Of a stretch of DNA of 64,000 nt, positions 11,405 to 21,700 are shown piece after piece. The stretch is from Maratus speciosus. Lineage: Eukaryota > Arthropoda > Arachnida > Araneae > Salticidae. A program made the position numbers and the translations under genes. Numbering within the stretch: position 1 is the stretch's first letter; the number at the start of each line of letters is the position of its first letter. A model generated the notes under the pieces. The model was not told the DNA's origin. It saw only the letters and a list, made by a program, of their open reading frames with translations, and searched no databases. Location of the stretch: positions 598,391,968-598,455,967 of the forward strand of contig OZ010789.1 in assembly GCA_963932465.1 (NCBI GenBank). Direction: 5' to 3'.

Positions 11405-13653
11405 CAGTGAAACTTGGATAATTCGAACTTGTTTAATTCGAAATTCTGGCTAATTCGAATTTTTTGCTTGGTCTCTAGAATTCTGTATTAAAATAATGTT
11501 AAAAAAATGTGGATATTTCGAATTTTAGTTTGGATAATTCGAATTTTTCGTAGGATTGCCTTTCGAATTTTGCGGTAAATATTAATCCTGAGACTTTTTT
11601 CAGCTAAGGTTCAAAATAGTAAAACAGTTTATTTTAATTGTCTTTCTATTTGGCAAAATTCCAAGACTTAGCCGCACCCTTTCGTCTGGGGAATCTATTT
11701 CACTGCGCATTGAAAGGATCGCAGCTTAGGTGTTGCAATCGCAGATTTTCGCCAACCCTTCCCCTCCCCCCCCCCCTTTTTTTTTCTCCAGAAGCGCAGC
11801 TACATTTCTTTCTATCTTAGAGTCACGTGCACTTTCACGTGAGTGAATGATTTAACGCGGTTGTAAGTTTTTGTGTGTGTGCTTTAAGTATTGTTTTTAT
11901 GTTCTCTTACTATGGCGTTGTCAAAAGCTAAAACTCCTTATAAGTCATTAACATTAGCTCAAAAGGTAGCGGTGATTAATGAAGTGGAAAAAGGCTTTAA
12001 AAAGAAATCGGAAATTGCCAAGGAATTTGGAATTCCACCCAACACATTATCGATATATTTGAAGAACAAAGATAAAATTTTGAATAGCGAAAATGGCACA
12101 GGAAAAAATAGGAAAAGAACGAGAGGACCTGATAACCCAGTTGTGGACGGTTGTGTTCTTAAATGGTTTAAACAAGCGCGAGATAAGAACATTCCAATTA
12201 GTTGCCCTATTATGAGAGCCAAAGCTGAACAGTTTGCCGCTGCATTAGGCATTCAAAATTTCAAAGCCAGCACAGGTTGGCTGATTGGTTTCAAAGATAG
12301 AAACGATATTTCTTTCAAAGCAGTGTGTGGTGAAAGTGGTGCAGTGGATATTCAAGCAGCTGATGAGTGGAAAAAACATTTAAGAGAAATTATTCAGAAT
12401 AAGGAACCAAAAAATATTTTTAACGTCGACGAGACTGGACTTTTTTTATAAGTATACTCCAAATAAAACTCTTGCTTTCAAAGGAGAAACATGCAGTGGT
12501 GGAAAACTAAGTAAAGAGCGAGTAACGTTGCTTGTTGGAACAAATATGGACGGGTCCGAAAAGTTGCCACTATTAATGATTGGCAAATCGGCTAATCCAC
12601 GTTGCTTTAAAAATGTTACGTCTAAGCCTGTCTCCTACGATTCAAATACAAAGGCATGGATGACGTCCGAAATTTTTCAAAAATGGCTTTTAAATATAAA
12701 CAAGAAATTTGAAAAACAAAAACGACAGATTGTCCTTTTTATTGACAATTGTTCGGCTCACAACAGCATTCCCAAAATGAAAAATGTGGAAGTCATTTTT
12801 TTCCCGGCCAACATGACATCTGTGGTTCAGCCAATGGACCAAGGAATCATCAAAAACCTTAAACATTTCTATAGGCGTCTGTTGGTTGAAAGCATCCTCA
12901 TCGGAGATTTTGACATTAAGAATCTCAACGTTCTTCATGCTTCAAGAATGTGTAGGCAGGCATGGGACAAGGTCAGTGAGATAACGATTATGAAATGCTT
13001 TCATAAGGCGGGATTTGTAAAGAAAGAAACAGAAGGAGTAAATGTAGTGGAAAACTTTGACGAAATTGATCCTGAACTTACTGTCGATAATTGGGAAGAT
13101 GTAAAATCGGATCCATCAATCTTGTATGAAGACTGCGTCAACGTGGACCAAAATGTGGCTGTGTGTGGCGAGGTAACTGATGCTGACATTGTTGCTCAAC
13201 TGGCGGAAAACAACCAAGCTGAGGACGGACTATCTGAAGATGAACAGGACAATGAAATACAAGAGAAGCCCTTACCTAGTTGCTTAGAAGCTATTATGCA
13301 TATACAAGAACTTCGACGCTTTTTTGAAGGTCAGTCCAATGTAAAAGATTCTATTTTTGTGTCAATTGATAAGTTGGAATCATACGCTATGACTCAAAGA
13401 TTGCATCGAAAAAGCAATCAAAAATATCTGATTTTATTCTTAAAAGTAATGAATAATTAAGCTAAATGTTTGATTTAATGAAAAAAAATGTAGCAGTATC
13501 CTTAGATAAAGTTTATGTGTTAAATATTTCATTGTAGAGTTAATCTTTGTTTATTTATCTCTTCTTTTTGAGGGAATATATTTAATTCGAATTTTTGGAT
13601 ATTTCGAACTTTTCTTTTGGTCCCTTGACCTTCGAATTATCCAAGTTCGACTG
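11405..13653 (+). mobile_element. Tigger/pogo-type DNA transposon, full length
   Basis: The terminal inverted repeats are CAGTGAAACTTGGATAATTC at the left and, at the right, the complement starting CAGTCGAACTTGGATAATTC (two mismatches in 20). Each end abuts TA, the usual pogo target duplication (11403-11404 and 13654-13655). The ~2.25-kb length and a CENP-B-like transposase in plus orientation fit the Tigger group. Subterminal TTCGAA/AATTCGAA motifs recur on both sides. Confidence 0.9.
11891..13456 (+). pseudogene. Tigger-like (pogo, CENP-B/DDE_1) transposase, frameshifted
   Basis: The first frame (11891-12451, 186 codons) carries an HTH_psq-like domain (about residues 17-62, with KVAVINEVEKG and IAKEFGIPPNTLSIYL), then a CENP-B-type second HTH (about 85-145), and reaches the first catalytic Asp in NVDETGLF. 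A 7-T run at about 12441-12447 then shifts the frame. Reading continues one frame over through the 12528-13460 frame, with the second Asp in LFIDNCSAH and the third in QPMDQGIIKNLK, so a DDD triad is present. Near the end an A run at about 13421 shifts the frame again; the alternative frame stops at 13456. A possible upstream Met is MALSKAKTPY (11912), which better fits family starts. Both breaks are in homopolymers, so decay or sequencing error are both possible. Confidence 0.85.
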
Positions 13654-13655
13654 TA

Positions 13656-14370
13656 TAACTAATAGCAGTGATATTAAATACCAGTTATTTTTACAATTTA
13701 AAACAATAGTTTGTTGTTTATATACATTCGTGGATTATAAATTATTAAAAAAGTACTTTTTTTCTTTTTATTATGATGCCTTTTATTAAAATTAACCAAT
13801 GTAAAAGCACAATCGTTAATATTAGATTTTGAATATATAGTAAAGTCTCAGTGGAATCACATATAGTAATCATTTGAGACTCATAATGAGATGTCTGGAA
13901 TTTCCTATTTTTTTGCTTCACCATAGTGATTGTGACACTTGTGACCATGTGTGACATGAATGAGATGTTATATGGACTATCTGTGCTGCAGAGATAGTAA
14001 TTATTGGAATTATATTACTACCTTTTGAGTATTCGTGTACTTGAAAATAAGCATTTTGTGATTGGTCCTTAATGTTGGACACTAGTGTATTTCAATGGTA
14101 GTAAGCTAAAAACTTATTGCTTAAAAATGTTCTACTCATGCATGTGTTGTACGTCGTTGTGTAACATTAATCTGCCTTAATATTATAAAAAAGTTTTTAC
14201 CTGTTTTCATTATTTTAATTTTCCCTTTTTTACTGTTACTTTGTTTGAAAGTACTCCGTTCTCCTTCATAACTGGTGGCGCTCCATGCTCTTCAAGCGAA
14301 CTTTCAATCCATCTCAACTTATTTTATTTTAAATTTTTCTGATTTACTCACTACAGTTTTCCTTCATATA
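13656..14370. other. No feature recognised
   Basis: AT-rich flanking sequence between the Tigger element and the next MITE. Short open frames on both strands lack any familiar motif. Confidence 0.4.
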
Positions 14371-14574
14371 CACTGTAAAAAAAAATTTGTAAAGTTACTA
14401 AAATTTTTCTAGGAAACTGGGATTCCAGGAACTTTTTATGTAATGGCAACAAGAAAAATTCCTGTAACAGATGCTGTTACAGAAATTTTTGCTGTTGCCG
14501 TTACATAAATAGTTCCTGGAATCCCAGTTTCCGAGAAATATGTTAGTAACTTTACAGATTTTTTTTTTACAGTG
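14371..14574. mobile_element. 204-bp palindromic MITE
   Basis: Starts CACTGTAAAAAAAAA and ends TTTTTTTTTACAGTG between TA dinucleotides. The two halves are inverted copies almost to the centre (GGAAACTGGGATTCC on the left, GGAATCCCAGTTTCC on the right; GTTACAG at the middle). A full-length hairpin with TA ends fits a Tc1/mariner-type MITE. A decayed half-copy lies at 52156-52290, and part of the same wording precedes the 97-bp array at 53.2 kb. Confidence 0.85.
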
Positions 14575-15049
14575 TAATTGATCAAGACTCGACAAAAAGC
14601 TTTTGCCTCTAGACTTTTAAACATTTCAATACCATATTTATCCTAAAGACGACTGCACAAGCAGTTCGTAACGTCAATATTATGCTTTATCATAAATTTT
14701 ATTTGCACAAGATCATATAAAATTTCTTGCTTATGTGTATTATTGAACAAGTTTATGTGTTTTAATCGTATAATTTTACAGTTTTTATCTATAGACACCA
14801 AAGACAACTGCTCTCGGAATCGCTACCTATATAAGTCAAAAGTAAAGTTACATATTGATTATGTTGCATTTCATATGCACATCTCCTTCGCTTCCCGTGC
14901 TCTCTCACACCATTCTCTGTGTAGAAGGCCTCGATCATTTTAAATTCTTTAACCTATTGCTCTAAATCTGTTGCGCATCATATGCTCAGTTTGGTAGATA
15001 TTGCTTCTAAATAAAATGTTCAAATTTTATACTAATAAAAACATGTAAA
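14575..15049. other. No feature recognised
   Basis: AT-rich spacer. A TTAACC near 14951 could be a transposon edge, but nothing else supports it. Confidence 0.3.
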
Positions 15050-15178
15050 TCAGTCGTTGTTGTCGCTTGGTATGCTTTTAGGCAGCAATTCGACAATAAT
15101 TCCACCTAAACCGAATTCTTTTAACTCATCCTTTTGCATCGTATATTTGCAGTCAAGAGCAAGGTCATCCCTAGCAGA
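15050..15178 (-). pseudogene. piggyBac-like transposase fragment (DDE-domain part)
   Basis: On the minus strand 42 codons precede a TGA, including the block ELKEFGLGGIIVELLPKSIP. In piggyBac/PGBD transposases a segment of this form (L..LGLG..VV..L...IP) lies just before the third catalytic Asp motif (FDNFF). That motif is not readable here because a stop follows. Sequence upstream on the same strand is frameshifted. With the N-terminal-like remnants at 17327-17547 and 20404-20643 on the same strand, it suggests a decayed piggyBac element spread over this region. Confidence 0.4.
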
Positions 15179-15639
15179 TGAAGTTTTTTATTGTTAATGG
15201 ATTAGGTTTTAACGGCACATAGAAACTAAATCCCTCAACGCTCATAACATGAGATCATCTGGTCATCCTGTGATCAATGTTTTCAGCGCCAGCAGCGACA
15301 GACTTTCTTTTTATCTGCATCCTTGATAATATTCACTTTCCATAATTTGTCCTTTGTTTAACGATCAAGTGATTTATCTGCAAAATTAAGAAACTTTCTA
15401 ATCTCAAAAAATCGATCACATCACATGATACATGGAATTAATGGTATATACAAGTCTTTTGGTGATTAGACTCCTGCTTCGAGATTTTTAAATTTCCCAT
15501 GACAATACAAACACCTGCCAATTTTAGAATCAGCAGAAAAGTGTTAAATACAGTGTTAAATTATTACAAAAAATTCTAACACTTATCCTACATTTAGCAA
15601 TTTCTTTCACATTTCAATTTAAAAAAGGAACAATGTACT

Positions 15640-18480
15640 TAAATTGTATAGACTATACCATATAAATTAATAAACATTTACCATCTTTGTATATTTCATC
15701 TTTTTCTAATTTCTGTGAATGGTAATACCCTAGACTAGAACAATAAAAATTAGCATTTATCTATGTATAATGATTAGACACAGAACACTTGCCAAATAAA
15801 TATTTCTGCAGAATAAACTTTATATATTATTTTTACCTGTATTTATATTTTAAGAAATTTGAGATGATTTATTAAATTTATTCAAGAAACAAAAAGCATT
15901 TAAATTATTTAAATTGGATCGGCAAATTTTAGCTTCTTCTGTAAATCTGATTGTTCTTCTCAGATAAAAGCAGCTGCCAATTTCTATACAGAATTCTTTT
16001 TTCTCGATATACATTTAAGGATAGGAAAAACATTTGTGAGTTAGGATGTTTATTTATTTATTTATGATTTTCTGTTACCACATCTTTGACAGGAAAGAAA
16101 ATTAAATACATTTTAGATGTGCTGCATATATATTTTTTTAAATCATACTTCTTCGTAAAGTCTACGAAAAAATTTTGTAATTTAATTTTTTAGTAAATTG
16201 ATTGGAATTTCGCAGTGTTATTATTTATTCATTGGTGAATGGTTTGATAATTTTTTTTTTCATAATATAAAATAGAACTTTTTTTCAAATCTATGAAAAC
16301 ACAGTGCATGATAGATCCACATAAACTGTATATCAAATATGAAATAAAAGTTTAACAAGTACAAGAAGGGCAGCCAATCTTTTTTTTTTTTTTTTACAAT
16401 GAACTCAACCCTAAATAGGTTTCAAACCCAAACCTCTCAGTGTTGCTGGCCCTGTAACGAATTATAATTATAAAAATGACATTGTTAGGATCTTTACAAA
16501 TCACATTTTTAATAAAGGGCAATTCCAGAGAACATTCTCTTTTTCGGGGGAAGGAGGGATGGCAAAAAACAATATGTAATATGCTTAATTTAAGGGTATG
16601 ATTGGAAAGTTTGATATTTTTATGCTGTATAATAAAATCCTAATATAATGGTATTGTAAATTAATGCATGCAAACTAAGTTAATTACCATTATTGTCTTT
16701 GTAAAGTCATAATGTTACGTTAGTTATACAATAAAAGTTACGTCAGTTACATGTGTAAATGCCATTTTTACTGTTTTATTGTTCAGAAATTAATTAAACA
16801 AGTTACTGTTACAATTTGTTATTAATTAGTGAACATTAAATTCCTTTTTTTAACGGGATAGTTTTGATATTTTTTACACTTCAGTGAAAGCAGAAAAAAT
16901 TTTTGTCTATTTTATGTTACATCAGTTCAAGAATTTTGAATTGCAATTTTCGGGACTACAAGAGAGATTGAAATAATCTGAAGGTATTAAGTCTTTCGTA
17001 AGAAATATTTTAAATTGTAAAAATTTGTTCTAGCTTTATTAGTCAATCTTCTACATAGTTTTGAAAACAAAAATCGATGATCAAGTGCTACGTCAGTTAC
17101 GATTGAATTGATCTAAATGTTTACAAATCATTTTTGAAAATATTGCAAATAAAAATTATATGACGTTATCTTCTATAATAACAAAGATGTTTGAATGTGT
17201 TCTGAAGAGACTTTGTGCGTAAAGCTACAAGGTTTCAGGGAGGTAACTGCATATCTAAAGTTATGCATCTCAAAGAGACTTTTTGGAGTTTTTTATTTAG
17301 GTTTTTTAAGACACGTCATACATTTTCAAATCTTTCCAATTCCAGTGAAAAGTGATGTGGTTTCTCTTGCGACTTTCATAACTTCAGATTTAGACGCATT
17401 TAATGAACGGTGGTTCCGTGTTTTAACGGAATGTAAATTGGTTTTCTCTGAAAATTTTTCACAGAAATCTTCATTTAAATACTCGAGAAATATTTCTAAA
17501 GGATTGATGATATTATAATCTTTTTCTACATAATGCTCAGTATACCTTTAAAAAAAAAGAACAAATAAATATTTGGGGATACAGTAGGTACTCACCTTCA
17601 CTTAAATCACTTGATAACTCATTCATATTTCTTTTCAATCTCATCCAAAGATAAATATTTTAAAATAATAATAATAATATTTGTTTACTTTAACATAGAT
17701 ATATATACAGTTTTAATTAATCACTAATTTAAAACGTTAACAAAAGGAATTATTATTTACAATTCAGTAGAATTTTAGAATAATTCAAACTCTATAGCAC
17801 TGCCTCAATTACAATCATTCAATACAAATTTTTAATGACATAACTTCTTTCCAAAAACACAGAATTGAAACCGGAATTGCAGAAATGTGCACCGTACGAA
17901 TTGCATTTATCTTTAGATATTATGGACTAGTTTAAAAATTTAAATGATGTATTCATTACCGAAGCGTTTATTAACAATCTATAAAAAAATTTTTTAAATA
18001 AATGACGTCTTTTCAATTATAAAAAAGTACTTATTTTTAGATATGTTGTATTTGTCGCCATTGCTAGATTTTTTTAACCAAAATTATATCTATCGAATCT
18101 CCTAACGCCATACCTTACTAAAACTAGGAAACATGAACGAAAACAAATGACAACCTCTAGTCTCAATGGAGTGTTTTCAAATAATAAGTTAAATACGCAG
18201 TTAAAACCAGCAGTGCACAAACATGCACCTCGGGGTCTGAAGAGGTTAAGTTAATCGTTTATTCTTATAAACAGAAAAGTCTATTTTGTTTTTTGTTATC
18301 AGATGTTTAATGCTCAAAAGCGTATTCTATTAACCAGTGTTTCACATTAGTATAATACGCTGGAGGGTCTATTTATGTAAAAGCTTGCTCATTACAATTT
18401 TGATAGATTTTGTTTGTGAATTTTTTGCACGTGCCCATAAAAATGTTGTCCATGCCTGATATAGTTGTATCTAGCGTTAA
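15640..18480 (-). repeat. ~2.9-kb duplicated unit, copy A
   Basis: Collinear with 18490-21611 over nearly its whole length, beginning at TATACCATATAAATTAA and ending near CTAGCGTTAAATTA. The unit contains piggyBac-like coding remains (17327-17547, minus), four GYTACRTCAGTTA-type motifs (16714, 16738, 16915 and 17087), and a minus-strand end TTAACCTCTTCAGACCCCGA at 18249. The duplication continues past that TTAA, so it copied a region already containing the element end and did not arise from two separate insertions. Confidence 0.75.
17327..17547 (-). pseudogene. piggyBac-like transposase N-terminal remnant, copy A
   Basis: A minus-strand open stretch of ~73 codons ending in TGA contains PLEIFLEYLNEDFCEKFSEK followed by TNLHSV. 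PGBD transposases have a segment of this type (PL..F...F.....-.I...TNLY) at the start of their DDE_Tnp_1_7 domain. The same reading frame, with the same stop, is conserved in copy B. The plus-strand frame at 17195-17518 is its shadow. Confidence 0.45.
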
Positions 18481-19115
18481 ATTATAAATTTGACTAGTTT
18501 ATACCATATAAATTAAAGATTATTTACCAGTTTTGTTTATTTCACCTTTTTCCAATTTCTATGGATTATGCAATGTCCTAGAACAATAAAAAATATCTTT
18601 ATATTTGTATAATGATTAGACAAAGTACACTTGTCAAATAAATATTTCTGTAGAATAAACTTTATACATATTTTTTTATCTATTTTTGTATTTCAAGAGT
18701 TTTGAGATGATTTATTAAAATTACCCAAGAAACAAAAAGCATTTACATTATTTAAATTGGATCGGGAAATTTAAACCTCTTTTGTAAATCTGATGATTCT
18801 TTTCGGATAAAAGCAACTGGAACTTTTTATAAAAAAATTGTTTTTTCTTGATATTTATTTAAGGAGAGGGCAAAAATTTGTGAGTTAGGATGTTTATTTA
18901 TTTATTTACGATTTTCTGTTGCCACATCCTTCACAGCAAAGAAAATTAAATAAATTTTAGAAGTGCTGCATGTATTTTTTAAATCTTGCTCCTTCGTAAA
19001 GACTACGAAAAATGTTTGTTGAAATTTCGCAATGTTTTTATTTATTCATTGGTGAATGGTTTAATTAACGTTTCTTTTTTAATAATATAAAATAAAGCTT
19101 TTTTTCAAATTTATG

Positions 19116-19363
19116 GTTGGTTGGTTGGTTGTGTTTATGACGGCCAATTATCAACACGAGCGATATAGGCTCTAAGTGGGGGGAAGTGCCCTTCGTGGGG
19201 GTCTTTCTAAGGGAACCTAACCCGTATTTATGCTTGGGAATCCAAGGTTCGAAGAAAACCACGAAAACTCCGAACGATTAGGCCGACGGGCGCGATTGGG
19301 TTCGAACCCATCACCTCCCGTCTACCAGCTTCGAGAGCAGAACCTCTCGGCCACTGGTAGAGC
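19116..19363 (-). mobile_element. tRNA-derived SINE with (AACC)n tail
   Basis: Read on the minus strand it starts GCTCTACCAGTGGCCGAGAGG (21 bases from 19363), containing the TGGCCGAGAGG A-box, then a B-box GGTTCGAACCC about 50 bases on, as in tRNA-derived SINEs with a Ser/Leu-like head. About 170 bp of non-tRNA body follow, and an (AACC)n tail ends it at 19116. A 13-bp target duplication TTTCAAATTTATG flanks it (19103-19115 and 19364-19376). Copy A of the duplicated unit has the empty site, so insertion postdates the duplication. Transcription would be by RNA polymerase III from the internal boxes. Confidence 0.88.
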
Positions 19364-20403
19364 TTTCAAATTTATGATAAAACAGTTCATGATAGATCCG
19401 CATAAACTGCATATCAAAAATGAAATAAAAATTTAACAAGTAAAAAAAGGGCAACAAATTCCATTTTTTACAATGCACTCAGCCCTAAATAGGTTTCAGA
19501 TCCAAACCTCTCAGTGCTTCTGGCCCTGTAATTCATAATAATTAGAGAAATGATATTGTTATGGTCTTAACAGATCACATCTTTTCTAAAGGACAATTTT
19601 ACAGAAAATTCTCTTTTTTTTCGGGGGGGGGGGGGATTTATATTATGTTTAATTTAAATGCATGATTAGAAAGCTTTATATTTTTATGCTCTATAATAAA
19701 ATCCTACTAAAAAGGCATTGTAAATTAATGTTTGCAAATTAAGTTCATTACCATTATTGTCTTTGTAATGTCATAATGTTACGTCAGTTATACAATAAAA
19801 GTTAAGCCAGTTACTTGTGTAAATGCATTTTTTTCTTTTTTATTGTTCAGAAATTAATTAAAGAAGTTACTGTTATAATTTGCCATTACTTAGTGTTGTT
19901 GAGAACATTAAATCCTTTTATTAACGGTATAGTTTTGATAATATTTACACGTCAGTGAAGGCAGGAAAAATGATTGTCTATTTTATGTTACATCAGTTAT
20001 AGTATTTTTAATTGCAATTTTTAGGACTAAAAGAGAGATTGAAATAATCTGAAGGTATTTGAGTATTAAGTCCTTAGTAAGGAATATTTTAAATTGTAAA
20101 AATTTGTTTTAGCTTTATTAGTCAATCTTCTACACAGTTTTGAAAACAAAAATCGATGATAAAGTGCTACGTCAGTTACGGTTGAATTGACCTAAATGTT
20201 TACAAATCATTTTTGAAGATATTGAAAATAAAAATTATATGACATTATCTTCTATTATAACAAAGATGTTTGAATGTGTTCTGAAGAGACTTTGTGCGCA
20301 ACTCTACAAGGTTTCAAGAAGGTAACTGCATATCTAAAGTTATGCATCTCAAAGAGACTTTTTGGAGTTTTTTATTTAGGTTTTTAAGGGGCCTCATACA
20401 TTT

Positions 20404-20643
20404 TCAAATCTTTCCAATTCCAGTGAAAAGTGGTGTGGTTTCACCTGGGACTTTCATAACTTCAGATTTAGACGCATTTAGTGAACGGTGGTTCCGTGTT
20501 TTAACGGAATGTAAATTGGTTTTCTGTGAAACGTTTCCACAAAAATCTTCATTTAAATACTCAAGAAATGATTCTAAAGGACTGATGATGTTAGAATCTG
20601 CTTTTAGATAATCCACATTATAGCATTCTAAAAAAAAGAACAA
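20404..20643 (-). pseudogene. piggyBac-like transposase N-terminal remnant, copy B
   Basis: 79 codons on the minus strand, including SPLESFLEYLNEDFCGNVSQ and TNLHSVKTRNHRSLNASKSE, ending in the same TGA as copy A. Retention of the frame in both copies with scattered substitutions is what a duplicated coding remnant would show. Selection is not implied. The identification as piggyBac-like rests on the PL..F...TNL.S pattern and on the neighbouring TTAA end motif. Confidence 0.45.
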
Positions 20644-21700
20644 ATAAATATTTGTGAGAACATTAGGTACTCATTGTCATTTAAATCATCTGATAACTCA
20701 TTATAATTCATTAATATTTCTTTCCAATCTTATGCGAAGATAAGTACTAAAAAAAAATAATAATAATATTTGTTTACTTTTACAAATATATATATATATA
20801 TATATATTTAATTAATCATTAATTTAAAACGTTAACAAAAGAAATTTTTAATTATAATTCAGTAGAATTTTAGATTTATTGAAACACTATAGCACTGCAC
20901 CAATTAGATCTCATTCACTATAAATTTTTAGTGACATAACTTCTTTCAAAAAGGTCGAAATTGGAGTCGGAAGTACAGAAATGTGCACCTTACGAATTGC
21001 ATTTAATTTAATTTGAAATTATGAACTAGCTTAGACATTTAAATGATTTATTTATTACCGAAGAGTTTATAAACAATCTAAAAATATCTGAGAATAAATA
21101 ACATATTTTCAATTATAAAAATGTACTTAATTTTCGATATGTTGTCTTTGTCGCCATTTCTAGTTTTTTTTAAACCGAAATTATATGTATTGTATCTCCT
21201 AGCGCCATACCTTGCTAAAACTAGAAAACATGAAGGTAAACAAACGACAACCTGTGGTCTCAATGGAATGTTTTCAAATAATAAGTGAACTATGCACTTA
21301 AAGCCAGCGGTGCACAAATATGCACCTCGGGGTCTGAAGAGGTTAAATTAATCGGTTATTCTTATAAGCAGAAAAGTCTATTTTGTTTTTGTTTAGCAAA
21401 AGGTTAATGCACAAAAGCGTATTCTATTAAACAGTGTTTCACATACGTATAATACGCTGGAGTACCTATCTATGTAAAAGCTTGCTCATTACAGTTTTGA
21501 AAGATTTTGTTTGTGAATTTTTGGCACTTGCACATAAAAATGTTTATTTGCCTGATCATGTTGTACCTAGCGTTAAATTATTAGTAAAAAATCTAACGCT
21601 TGACTTACATTTACAGTGCGTCCCAAAAGTTTATAGACAAAAATTTTTTATGTATGACCTAGCTAAACGAGTAAAAAAGACGAAATAAATTATGAAAATA

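Larger units (their letters stand above)
18490..21611 (-). repeat. ~2.9-kb duplicated unit, copy B
   Basis: Second copy of the 15640-18480 unit in the same orientation, lengthened by a 248-bp SINE at 19116-19363. It carries the same four GYTACRTCAGTTA-type motifs (19773, 19800, 19986 and 20166), the same piggyBac-like remnant (20404-20643), and the TTAA-bounded end motif near 21307-21346. It breaks off where the Tc1-like element 21614-25558 begins. A third, truncated copy follows that element. Confidence 0.75.

Noticed and set aside
14950..14962. TTAACC as the other end of the piggyBac-like element
   Set aside because: Only six bases match the end motif, and too little sequence separates it from the transposase fragment to hold the rest of the protein.
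17195..17518. 107-codon plus-strand frame with a similar frame at 20294-20611
   Set aside because: It is the antisense shadow of a minus-strand piggyBac-like remnant that keeps better protein character and the same stop in both copies.
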